63,902 nucleotides of DNA from Chloroflexota bacterium (GTDB lineage Bacteria > Chloroflexota > Chloroflexia > Thermomicrobiales > UBA6265): the NCBI GenBank assembly GCA_023423795.1, contig JAFAEX010000260.1:1-63902 (forward strand), in the 5' to 3' direction. The notes under the pieces are model-generated. The model searched no databases. It worked only from the letters and a program-made list of their open reading frames with translations, and had not been told where the DNA came from. This document shows positions 52,071 to 60,384 of this stretch, piece after piece (the stretch's first letter is position 1; every line of letters begins with the position of its first letter). The position numbers and the translations under genes were made by a program.

Positions 52071-54176
52071 CTACCCCGCGTGCAGCATCGCCACCGAATA
52101 GAGCGGCACGTCGCGCAGCCGGAGACGGTGGATCTCGCCCTCGTGCGACATTTCGCCGGACGGCGCGCCCGCCGGTGCGTGCAGCGACATCCGCTCATGC
52201 GACTCCGGCAACCTGACGTCCAGCAAGACCTCACCGGCGTCGGGCACCGCGTCCAGCGCCTCGTCGTAACCGTAGCGGATGAGGTGGACGGCGATGCCGC
52301 CCTCCACCCGCTGCAGGTTGACCGCCACGTTGTCGTCGCCGGTCACGCGCACCTGTGGCCCGTCCGCGAGGTGCTCGATGCCGAGGTCCTCTTCGGGACG
52401 GAGCAGCGTGACGCCGGGGTGGTCGGCGATGCGCGCGCGCTCGGCATCGGGCAGGTTCGCCGCCAGTTTGCCCAGCGCGACGATGCGGCCGCCGGCGGCG
52501 AGGAAGCCCGTGATCGCCGCCGCCTGGGCATCCGTCAGGAACGAGCAGTCCGGCAGCACCAGCGTGCGGTACCGGCCGAGGTCGTCCGCCGTCACCGTGT
52601 CCTGCCGCAGCGTGCCGTCCGGGAAGAAGACGACGTCGAACGGCTGGTTGGCGTCCGACAGCGCGTCGCAGGCGACCCAGAACGGGATCGCCGCGCCCTG
52701 CGAGGCGTTGACCTGGTTGTTGGCGACGTCGCTGCTGGCGGCCGGGCCGAAGTTGCTCCCGACCGAGTAGACGACGCCGACCTCGTTGGCCGTGGTGCGG
52801 CTGAAGAGCGGTTCGTTGTCGGCGAGGAACGACTGGATCTCCACGCACAGGTCGTGCGGCGCCCAGAACGAATCCTCGACGATGCTGCCCATCCACGCCC
52901 CGTAGGGCACGCTCATGTTCGCGCCGAGCGCCGCGGCCTCGTAGAGCGAGAGGCGGAACAGGTCGTGTCCCTTGCCCGCTTTCAGCTTGCCGACCAGTTC
53001 CGGCACCACGCCGCCGTAGGGGTTTTCGACGACGACCACCGGCTTCGGCCCGGCGAAGCCCGCCACGTAGCGGTACCACGTCGGCTGTTTGTACCGCGTG
53101 TTCCGCATTTCAGTGATGATCAGATCGACCTTCGGCTCCAGCGCGTAGTACTGGTCGAGCAGGTTGAAGAAGTTGCCGGAGACCAGCACCTCCCGGCCCT
53201 TGCTGGCGGCGTACTCGCGCGCGTAGTCGGCGATCTCCGCGAAGTAGCGGGTGATCGCGCCGCGCTGGAACCGGATGTAGTGCCAGTACAGCGGCGCGGA
53301 CTCGCGGTCGCTCTTGAAGTCGATCCCCTGCGACAGCAGCCACTGGCCGTAGTGGAACGTCTCCAGATCGACCCCGTCGAGGTCGGCCGGGCGCTCATCG
53401 GCCGGCAGCCCGTGCAGATATTCGCGGAACTGCCCCATGCAGTCCTTGCAGAAGCAGCCGCCGTACTGGAGGCTCGTCAGCGGCAACTCGGCCTCGTCGA
53501 GCTGCACGCCGTCCACCCCGGCGTCGATCTGGATGCGGACGATCGCCTTCAGGTACTCCCGCCAGACCGGGTTGTTCCGGTCCATCGTGTAGCAGTAGTG
53601 CTCGCGGTCCGGGCACTCGACCCAGTGCGCGTGGCAGGGCTGGCCGAAGATGTCGCGCGAGCAGCACTCCTCCAGCAGGTCCGTAACCGGCTCGCCGAGC
53701 GCGTTGACCAGCCCGCCGGGGAAGTACTGCTCGAAGGGCGGCCACAGTTTCGGGTAGCGGTTCTGCGAGAACTCCCGCAGCCCGAGCCAGCCGCGCTTGC
53801 CGACGCCGCGCAATTCGTTCAGCGCCAGCACCCGGTCCTCGTCCTCCGAGAGTTCGGCCGGGAACTCCCAGCCCTGCACCTCGAAGACGATGCCGAAGAC
53901 CTTGATCCCGTGCTTGCGGCACTCGGCGATGAACTCGGCGTCGTTGACGAAGCCGTACATGCGGAAGCGCGGGTCGATCTCCCCGAACGCTTCTTCTTCG
54001 AGATAGGGCAGGGAGATCGAGCCGCCGCCGAGGGCGGACCAAACCAGCACCGTGGACCGGTAGTCCCGCAGGTCATCCACCATCTTCAGCCGGCGCGGCG
54101 GCAGGCTGGGGTGGTAGCAGTGCTGGCCGGGGAACCAGGCGTCGAAGTAGACCCCGCGTTCGATGGCGACGCTCAT
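52071..54176 (-). CDS. Glycoside-hydrolase-like TIM-barrel protein with GATase-like domain
   Basis: A 701-residue protein not assignable to a characterised enzyme; it resembles the hypothetical glycosyl hydrolase 6 (GHL6) and GH42-like groups. Residues about 1-430 look like a TIM barrel with DGVQLDEAE (Asp227, Glu228) at a strand end, followed by GGCFCKDCMGQF (Cys241, 243, 246) as seen in such proteins, and ITEMRN (Glu356). Residues about 510-590 match the flavodoxin/GATase-like trimerisation domain of GH42 (TLVLPDCSFLTDAQAAAI, GFLAAGGRIVALGK). The end is beta-rich. No signal peptide. Its ATG overlaps the diiron gene stop (ATGA), so the two are made together. Confidence 0.72.
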   Translation of the reverse strand: MSVAIERGVYFDAWFPGQHCYHPSLPPRRLKMVDDLRDYRSTVLVWSALGGGSISLPYLEEEAFGEIDPRFRMYGFVNDAEFIAECRKHGIKVFGIVFEVQGWEFPAELSEDEDRVLALNELRGVGKRGWLGLREFSQNRYPKLWPPFEQYFPGGLVNALGEPVTDLLEECCSRDIFGQPCHAHWVECPDREHYCYTMDRNNPVWREYLKAIVRIQIDAGVDGVQLDEAELPLTSLQYGGCFCKDCMGQFREYLHGLPADERPADLDGVDLETFHYGQWLLSQGIDFKSDRESAPLYWHYIRFQRGAITRYFAEIADYAREYAASKGREVLVSGNFFNLLDQYYALEPKVDLIITEMRNTRYKQPTWYRYVAGFAGPKPVVVVENPYGGVVPELVGKLKAGKGHDLFRLSLYEAAALGANMSVPYGAWMGSIVEDSFWAPHDLCVEIQSFLADNEPLFSRTTANEVGVVYSVGSNFGPAASSDVANNQVNASQGAAIPFWVACDALSDANQPFDVVFFPDGTLRQDTVTADDLGRYRTLVLPDCSFLTDAQAAAITGFLAAGGRIVALGKLAANLPDAERARIADHPGVTLLRPEEDLGIEHLADGPQVRVTGDDNVAVNLQRVEGGIAVHLIRYGYDEALDAVPDAGEVLLDVRLPESHERMSLHAPAGAPSGEMSHEGEIHRLRLRDVPLYSVAMLHAG

Positions 54177-55540
54177 TCGGCGGCCACCCCGGCGGCGGCG
54201 GGGTACTCGTTCGCCCGCAGGAAAGAGAACTGGGTGCTGTTCGGGTCGTGGCCGGAGCGGTCGCCGTCCGCCCAGAAGGCGGCCATGTCGGCGACGACCT
54301 CGCGACCCCACGCCGCCAGTTCCTGCCGCTTCTCCGGGGTGTCCTTCGTCAATTCGCGAATCCAGTCGGTCCCGAGCTGGACGTGGGTCCGCTCGTCGGC
54401 CTGCAGGTAGTCGGCCAGTTCGGCAATCCGGTCGAACCCGCGCTCCTCGGCGTGCTCGCGCCACTCGCGCAGGGTGTTCATGAGGTTGCGCTCTGCCCAC
54501 GAGTTCGTGACCGCGATCCGGCGCAGCGGGTCCTCGTCGTTCTGCATCCACCACCACAGCAGCGACCACGGGCCGTAGCCGAGTTCGCCGCCCAACTCTT
54601 CCTCGACCGCCTTGGCGACGATTTCGATGTGCCGCGCCTCGTCCCACATCTGGTGGGCGAGTTCCATCCGCATCTCCCACGGCAGATCGGGGTATTCCGC
54701 CAGCATCTTGCCCATGCGGTCGGTCGTCTCGACCTCCCCATAGAGCAACTGGTGGAACTTGTGGCGGAAGCCCTCCTTCGACCACTGGTCCTCGGCCTGG
54801 TAAACCTTGAAGTCCTCGCGCTTGTCCGAGAACCAGAACGGCGCTTCGACGACCGGGTGCGGCATCGGCGGACACTGCTTGCGGAACTTGTAGCCGCCGC
54901 GCCCGCGCTTGGCGCCGCCCGGAACCTTCTCTTCCTTCGTCGAATGGAACGCCAGCCAGTGCGACTCGATACCCTGCCCGGTCACGCCGCCGCAGGCGAC
55001 CAGTTCCCCTTCGAGGTCCGCCTGGACTTCCAGCGCCCGCCGCCGTTCCTCGGGGGAGCGGGTCAGGCTTTCCAGCACCGCCTGGCCCCACGCGATGTGG
55101 GACTGCCCGAGTGCCGCGAGTTGGCGCAGCAGCCGCACGGTGGGCGTGTCGGTCAGCGGGTCGGTCGCGTCGGCGTGGTAGACGTAGGTGGAAACCAGGT
55201 GCGGTTCCAGCACCCGGTAGATGGCGACCAACCGGTCGATCGTGTTCTCCATGTTCCAGACGCGCTCGCACAGGCGGGCGAACTCGTCGGTGGCCGGCTC
55301 CTGGAAATCGCTCCCGGAGCGAAGCTGCTCGAGCCGCTCGCCCAGCAGGTCGGCCGCCGTGGCGTGGTCGTAGACGTGGTAGCCGAACGTCGCCTTGAAG
55401 GAGAGTTGCGGGGTGGTGTGGGACCAGCCGCCGATCATCTCCATCATTTGGATTTCGAGGTAGCGGTAGTTGGCGAGGCGGCGGGAGTTCTCCTTGACGG
55501 AGAAGCGCCCCCCGAATTCGCGGCGATCGACGACGGGCAT
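54173..55540 (-). CDS. Ferritin-like diiron protein of unknown function
   Basis: A 455-residue soluble protein I cannot name. The C-terminal half carries a complete ferritin-like diiron signature: Glu269 (YGEVET), Glu301-x-x-His304 (DEARH), Glu350 (WAERN) and Glu383-x-x-His386 (DERTH). The N-terminal half is helical (HTTPQLSFKATFGYHVYDHA, then QSHIAWGQAVLESL) and may be a degenerate second bundle. Known proteins with this arrangement include oxygenases, oxidases and rubrerythrin-like peroxidases. ATG 55540 has AGGAGA seven bases upstream; the longer frame reads into repeat sequence. It follows CUT1 permeases and is coupled to the GH-like gene, suggesting oxidation of an imported sugar-linked compound; this is inference. 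Confidence 0.7.
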   Translation of the reverse strand: MPVVDRREFGGRFSVKENSRRLANYRYLEIQMMEMIGGWSHTTPQLSFKATFGYHVYDHATAADLLGERLEQLRSGSDFQEPATDEFARLCERVWNMENTIDRLVAIYRVLEPHLVSTYVYHADATDPLTDTPTVRLLRQLAALGQSHIAWGQAVLESLTRSPEERRRALEVQADLEGELVACGGVTGQGIESHWLAFHSTKEEKVPGGAKRGRGGYKFRKQCPPMPHPVVEAPFWFSDKREDFKVYQAEDQWSKEGFRHKFHQLLYGEVETTDRMGKMLAEYPDLPWEMRMELAHQMWDEARHIEIVAKAVEEELGGELGYGPWSLLWWWMQNDEDPLRRIAVTNSWAERNLMNTLREWREHAEERGFDRIAELADYLQADERTHVQLGTDWIRELTKDTPEKRQELAAWGREVVADMAAFWADGDRSGHDPNSTQFSFLRANEYPAAAGVAAE

Positions 55541-55640
55541 CTCGGGTTCTCCTGTTCCTTCCCCGGGGCTGCTCCCCGGATGTGGCGTGCGCCGTCCCCT
55601 CGGCGGCGCGCTCCAGTTGGCAAGAAATCCAGCCATCCGT

Positions 55641-55777
55641 GGCGCCCGCCCGGGGTTGAAACCCCGGGCTACGAAAACGAAGTCCCTCCGGGACTGAACA
55701 CGGGCGCCACCACCACGACCGGCGTCCTCAACCCCGGAGGGGTTTCGTTCCCGTGGCCCGGGGATTCATCCCCGGGC
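55641..55777. repeat. Mosaic palindromic repeat (family C)
   Basis: A string of nested palindromes: GCCCGGGGTTGAAACCCCGGGC-type stem near 55647-55669 (a 22-base hairpin), AGTCCCTCCGGGACT, CCCCGGAGGGG, and GCCCGGGGATTCATCCCCGGGC-type stem at 55756-55777. It is bracketed by GGCGCCCG (55641-55648) and CGGGCGCC (55701-55708). It fills the 287-base gap between the permease end and the diiron gene. Confidence 0.75.
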
Positions 55778-55827
55778 AGTCGATGCCGACGACCCGCTCA
55801 GGTTGCTCAACCGCCCATCCTCTCCCC

Positions 55828-56751
55828 CTACTTCAGGCCGCTCATCGCGATCCCGCGCACGAAGTGCTTCTGGAACGCGAGGAAAACGATCACCACCGGC
55901 AGCGTCGCCACCACCGAGCCGGCCATCAGCAGATCCCAGGCGGTGCGGTTGCGGACGACGAACAGCGCCAACCCGAGCGGCAAGGTCCGCAGTTCTTCGC
56001 TGGCGACGATGATCAGCGGCCAGTAGAAATTGTCCCACTGGTAGGAGAAGGTGAAGATCGCCAGCGCCGCCAGCGCGGGTCGGCACAGCGGCAGCACGAT
56101 CTGCGCGTAGATGCGGAACTCGGACGCGCCGTCGATGCGGGCGGCGTCGAGCAGGTCGTTCGGGATCGTGGTCATGTACTGCCGCAGCAGGAAGATGGCG
56201 AACGCGCTGGCCGCTTGCGGGATGATGAGGCCCCAGTACGAATCCAGCCAGCCGTGCCCGCCCTGCCCCATCCAGTCGTTGCCGCCGAAGAACGGGACGT
56301 GCTTGAGGATGATGTAGGTCGGGATCAGCGTCACCTGACCGGGAATCATCATCGTCCCGAGCGTCAGCAGGAAGAGCGCGTTGCGCCCTGGGAACTTGCG
56401 CTTGGCGAAGGCGTAGGCCGCCATCGAGGCGGTGAACAACTGGAGGAACGTCACCGTGATCGCCACGTAGGCGCTGTTGAAAAAGAGCCGCCCGACGTTG
56501 GCCTGCTGGAAGAACAGCGCGTAGTTGTCGAGGTCCGGCGAGCGCGGAATCCACCGCGGCGGCCAGGAGAACATGTCGCCGACGTCCTGCAGGGAGGCCG
56601 TCACCATCCAGGCGAACGGGGCGACGAAGATGATGACGCCGGCGATCAGCACCGCGTAGACCACGGCGGTCCACAGGGACTGCCGCCACTCGGCCTGCCG
56701 CCGCGCCGCGTCCGACGACGCGAGGGACCGGTCGCGCGCCACTACCGCCAT
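55828..56751 (-). CDS. CUT1 sugar ABC transporter permease (MalG type)
   Basis: A 307-residue permease with six predicted helices, first at about residues 30-50 (AVLIAGVIIFVAPFAWMVT), and the EAA loop PNDLLDAARIDGASEFRIY. It lies 34 bases after the partner permease. The diiron gene follows on the same strand after a palindromic gap. Confidence 0.92.
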   Translation of the reverse strand: MAVVARDRSLASSDAARRQAEWRQSLWTAVVYAVLIAGVIIFVAPFAWMVTASLQDVGDMFSWPPRWIPRSPDLDNYALFFQQANVGRLFFNSAYVAITVTFLQLFTASMAAYAFAKRKFPGRNALFLLTLGTMMIPGQVTLIPTYIILKHVPFFGGNDWMGQGGHGWLDSYWGLIIPQAASAFAIFLLRQYMTTIPNDLLDAARIDGASEFRIYAQIVLPLCRPALAALAIFTFSYQWDNFYWPLIIVASEELRTLPLGLALFVVRNRTAWDLLMAGSVVATLPVVIVFLAFQKHFVRGIAMSGLK

Positions 56752-56785
56752 GGCGAGGTTCCCCGCGACGTTGCCCGGTGCGCCA

Positions 56786-57724
56786 TCAGTACTCCACCTC
56801 GCCGCGCATCACCCGCATCTGGAAGAGGGTGAAGACGAACATCAGGGCGAACAGGCCGAACGCCATCGCGGCGGCGTACCCCATGTCGAAGTTCTTGAAT
56901 GCGGTCGTGTAGATGTTGTAGACGATCGTGGTCGTCCGCCGCAGCGGGCCGCCCGAGGTCATGATGTAGATCTCGGTGAACACCTGCAGCGCCCCGAGCA
57001 CGCCGACCACTAACTGGAACAGCGTCGTCGGCATCAGCAGCGGGATGGTGATGTCCTTCAGCCGGCGCAAGCCGTCGGCGCCGTCGATCTTGGCCGCGTC
57101 GTAGTAGTCCTCGGGAATCGCCTGCAGCCCGGCGAGGTACACCACCATCGAAAATCCGACGCCCTTCCAGACGCTGGTGGTGATGACCGCGGGCATCGCG
57201 AGGTTCGGGTCGGAAAGCCAGCGCAGCGGTTCGCGGATGATGCCGATCTGGAGCAGGTAGTAGTTGAGCAGGCCGTAGTCGCCGTTGTAGACCCACTTCC
57301 AGACGATGGCGGCGATCACCAGCGGCGTGATCACCGGCAGGTAAAAGAGCGTGCGGAAAAGCGCTCGGCCGCGAACCCGGTTGTTCAGCAGCAGCGCGAT
57401 CAGCAACCCGATCCCCATCGTCACCGGCACCGAGACGACCGTGTAGACGAGCGTGTTGACGATGGAGCCGCCGAACCGGCTGTCCTGCACCAGGCGCTGG
57501 TAGTTCTCCAGCCCGACAAAAGGCTTGTTCGGTTCGAGGATGTTCCATTGGTGGAACGACAGGTAGAAGGCGTAGGCGACCGCGGCCACGGTGAACACCG
57601 CGAACAGCAGCATCGTCGGCGCGATGAACAGGTAGGCCGACCACTGCTTGCGCATCTCGCGCAGCAGGCCGCCCTTCCGTTCCGCCCGCCCAGGCGTTCC
57701 CGGCGCCATCCCGGCAACGGCCAT
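56786..57724 (-). CDS. CUT1 sugar ABC transporter permease (MalF type)
   Basis: A 312-residue permease; first helix AYLFIAPTMLLFAVFTVAAV, EAA loop PEDYYDAAKIDGADGLRRL. The intercistronic hairpin at 57739-57768 lies directly before its start. No ATPase accompanies this importer in the window. Confidence 0.92.
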   Translation of the reverse strand: MAVAGMAPGTPGRAERKGGLLREMRKQWSAYLFIAPTMLLFAVFTVAAVAYAFYLSFHQWNILEPNKPFVGLENYQRLVQDSRFGGSIVNTLVYTVVSVPVTMGIGLLIALLLNNRVRGRALFRTLFYLPVITPLVIAAIVWKWVYNGDYGLLNYYLLQIGIIREPLRWLSDPNLAMPAVITTSVWKGVGFSMVVYLAGLQAIPEDYYDAAKIDGADGLRRLKDITIPLLMPTTLFQLVVGVLGALQVFTEIYIMTSGGPLRRTTTIVYNIYTTAFKNFDMGYAAAMAFGLFALMFVFTLFQMRVMRGEVEY

Positions 57725-57738
57725 CGATCACCCCCGGT

Positions 57739-57768
57739 GGCGGCCCGGCGCGGGTGCGCCGGGCCGCC
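57739..57768 (-). other. Intercistronic hairpin between binding protein and permease
   Basis: 13-bp perfect arms GGCGGCCCGGCGC and GCGCCGGGCCGCC with a GGGT loop, 15 bases before the permease start on the minus strand and over 20 bases after the binding-protein stop. Confidence 0.7.
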
Positions 57769-57789
57769 GTTCGATTCGAGCCAGTTCCG

Positions 57790-59226
57790 CTACCGGTCGA
57801 GGATGTCCTGTCCTTCGAGCGCGGCCTCGTCGAGCGCGGTCGCGGCATCGACCTCGCCGTAGATGGCGCGGCCGAGTTGGTCGTTGAGGATCTGCTCGGC
57901 CTCGCCCCAGCGCGGGTTGGGCGCGCCGCCGGTGATGCCGCACTCCATCATCTCGGCGAACCCTTCGAGGATGGGGTTGAGGGCGAAGACGCCCGGGTCC
58001 TCCAGCAGCGAGGTCCGCGGCGGCAGCACCGACCCCGGGTTGTCCGGGGTGCCGAGCGCCCAAAGCGCCATGTTCTGCGGGGCCGAGAGGAATTCGATCC
58101 ACTTCCAGGCGGCGTCGTGGTTCTTGCCCTGCGCCGGCAGCACCAGCGCGTCGCCGGCGATGGTGGTCGCGCAGGTCTTGCCGACCGGCAGCGGCGCGGC
58201 GTCCCACTGCCCGGTGATGTCGGGGAACTCGTCCTGCATCACGGAGGCGAACCATGCGCCGGCGACGTACATGCCGACCTGCCCGGTCGCGAAGGCGACC
58301 CGGCCGTCGTAGGAGTTGGAGTTCAGGAAGTCCGGCGGCGAGTACTGGGCCAGCCCGACGTAGAACTCCGCCGCTTCCTTGCCGGCGTCGCTGTTGAACA
58401 GGATCGTCTTTCCGTCCTCGGACAGCAGCGCGCCCTCGTTCTGGTAGAGGTAGGGGTACCAGTAGTAATAGGCCTCGGGTGCGAACATGATGTAGCCGTA
58501 CTGGCCGTCCCCGGTCAGCGCCTCGGCCGCGGCCTGCAGTTCCTCCCACGTTTCGGGCGGGCCGGCGATGCCGGCGGCTTCCAGCATGTCGGTCCGGTAG
58601 AACAGGCCGGTGGTCTCCCCGTCGATGGGGAGGCCGAACATCTTGTCTTCCCAGAGCACGGCGTCGAGGAACGCCGGCACGTAATCGTCCCGCTTCACCG
58701 CGGCGCTCTTGTCGGCGTAGGGGCCGAGGTCGAGGAAGGCGTTGCGGGAGGCGAAATCGACCACCGCCGACATGTCCATGTAGGCTGCATCCGGCGGGTT
58801 GCCGCCGGCGACCATCGTCGTCAGCCGGTCGTTCATCTCCTCCGACGGGATGCCCATGAAATCGACCGCGATGGTCGGGTAGAGCGCCTGGAACTCCTCG
58901 CGGAGCCGCTGCATCATCTCGGTTTCGTTGACCCACGAGGCGAAGGTGATCGTCACCGGCTCCGCGGGGACCGGGATCTCCGGGCTGAGGTTGGCGAGGT
59001 CGAGTTTCTCGCCGATCGGCTCGAAGTCGGCCGCCGGCGTCGCGTCCTGCCGCGCCGCCGCGCCCGGGGCCATCGTCATCATCGACGCCAGCGCCGGCGC
59101 CGAAACGCCCAGCGCCGCCGCGCCCCGTGCGAAGTCACGCCGCGTCAGGCCGCCGCCGCGCACGATCCCGACCCGCTTCCCGGCCCGCCCGCAGCGGCCG
59201 TTGGACCCGCACCATTCCGTTCCCAT
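57790..59226 (-). CDS. CUT1 sugar ABC transporter substrate-binding protein
   Basis: A 478-residue family 1 binding protein. A long N-terminal region precedes a Tat motif (TRRDFARGAAALGVSAPALA) and AARQDATPAADFEP. The mature part has VTITFASWVNETEMMQRLRE and a conserved GQVGMYVAGAWF strand. ATG 59226 has GAGGAGG upstream and adds about 27 residues before the twin arginine, longer than usual, so a nearer start is possible. It follows the LacI gene in the GH13 operon, so maltodextrin-like glucans are candidate ligands. Confidence 0.92.
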   Translation of the reverse strand: MGTEWCGSNGRCGRAGKRVGIVRGGGLTRRDFARGAAALGVSAPALASMMTMAPGAAARQDATPAADFEPIGEKLDLANLSPEIPVPAEPVTITFASWVNETEMMQRLREEFQALYPTIAVDFMGIPSEEMNDRLTTMVAGGNPPDAAYMDMSAVVDFASRNAFLDLGPYADKSAAVKRDDYVPAFLDAVLWEDKMFGLPIDGETTGLFYRTDMLEAAGIAGPPETWEELQAAAEALTGDGQYGYIMFAPEAYYYWYPYLYQNEGALLSEDGKTILFNSDAGKEAAEFYVGLAQYSPPDFLNSNSYDGRVAFATGQVGMYVAGAWFASVMQDEFPDITGQWDAAPLPVGKTCATTIAGDALVLPAQGKNHDAAWKWIEFLSAPQNMALWALGTPDNPGSVLPPRTSLLEDPGVFALNPILEGFAEMMECGITGGAPNPRWGEAEQILNDQLGRAIYGEVDAATALDEAALEGQDILDR

Positions 59227-59310
59227 CCGCGACCTCCTCGTCGAATGCCGCGCCCCTCGCGCGGCCGTTGGCGGTCGGCACGCCACCCTGGCACACCGAA
59301 ACCGTTCGTC

Positions 59311-60384
59311 CTACCCGCCCGCGCGGGGTGGTCCCGTGCTTTCGCGCACGACCAGCCGCGTCGGCAGCATGACCCGCTGCCACGGCGCGTCCGGCCGGGC
59401 GATGCGTTCCAGCAAGAGCCGGACCCCGAGCGCGCCCATCTCCTCGGTCGGCTGGGCGACGGTGGTGAGCGCCGGGAACGTCGCCGCCGCCTGCGGGATG
59501 TCGTCGAAGCCGATCACCGACACGTCGTCGGGAATGCGGCACCCCGCACGCAGGAAGGTCGCGATGGCCCCGGCGGCCATCTGGTCGTTGAAGGCGAACA
59601 CGGCGGTGAAATCGGCGCCGGCATCGAGCAACCGCCGGGCCGCGAGCGTTCCGCCGTCCGTCCGGCCGTTGCCACGCAGGAGCAGGCCGGGATCGATCGC
59701 CAGCCCGTGCTCGGCCAGCGCCTGCCGGAAGCCCGAAACGCGGCCCGCGCTCGGCGTCAGGTCGTGCGGCCCGGCGATGCAGGCGATGCGGCGGTGGCCG
59801 AGCCGGGCGAGGTGGTCCCCGGCGAGCCAGCCGCCCAGCACGTTGTCGATCAGCACCTGGTCGATCGGGGCGTCGCCGAGGTTGCGATCCACCACCACGC
59901 AGGGCACGCCGGCCGCTCGGATCTTGCCGAGTTCGCCCGTCTCGCCCGCGCCGTCCGCATCGTCGATCAACCCCGACGAGGCGAGGATCAGTCCATCGAC
60001 CTGCTTGGCCAGCAGGACGTCGATGTAGGCGGCCTGCTTCTCGGCCGAGAGGTCGGAGTTGCACAGCACGACGCTATACCCCTCGGCGTACCCGGCGTTC
60101 TCGATGGCCCGCGAGACCTCGGCGAAGAACGGGTTGGAGTTGTCCGGCACCAGCAACCCGATGGTGTAGGTCTCCCGCCGCCGGAAGGAACGCGCCAGCA
60201 GGTTCGGCCGGTAGCCGAGATCGGCGATCGCCTCCCGCACCCGTTCGGCGGTGGCCGGGTCCACCACCACCGCGCCGGTGACGACGCGGGAGACGGTGGA
60301 GACCGACACGCCCGCCCGCGCGGCGACGTCGTGCAGGGTCACCCGCTGCCCGCCCTTCGCGGGCGCTTCGCTACGCCCGGACAT
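59311..60384 (-). CDS. LacI-family transcriptional regulator
   Basis: A 357-residue repressor. Residues about 15-70 form the LacI HTH (VTLHDVAARAGVSVSTVSRV) with hinge LGYRPNLLARSFR; the effector domain starts IGLLVPDNSNPFF and ends with VSVIGFDDIPQAA. It overlaps the GH13 gene end by 14 bases. The perfect TGCAAACGTTTGCA palindrome at the operon promoter is a LacI-type site and its obvious target, making the operon autoregulated. Confidence 0.93.
   Translation of the reverse strand: MSGRSEAPAKGGQRVTLHDVAARAGVSVSTVSRVVTGAVVVDPATAERVREAIADLGYRPNLLARSFRRRETYTIGLLVPDNSNPFFAEVSRAIENAGYAEGYSVVLCNSDLSAEKQAAYIDVLLAKQVDGLILASSGLIDDADGAGETGELGKIRAAGVPCVVVDRNLGDAPIDQVLIDNVLGGWLAGDHLARLGHRRIACIAGPHDLTPSAGRVSGFRQALAEHGLAIDPGLLLRGNGRTDGGTLAARRLLDAGADFTAVFAFNDQMAAGAIATFLRAGCRIPDDVSVIGFDDIPQAAATFPALTTVAQPTEEMGALGVRLLLERIARPDAPWQRVMLPTRLVVRESTGPPRAGG

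Noticed and set aside
59224..59286. Longer N-terminus for the binding protein at 57790
   Set aside because: GAGGAGG directly before ATG 59226 supports that start, and the extension is Arg-rich with no leader features.
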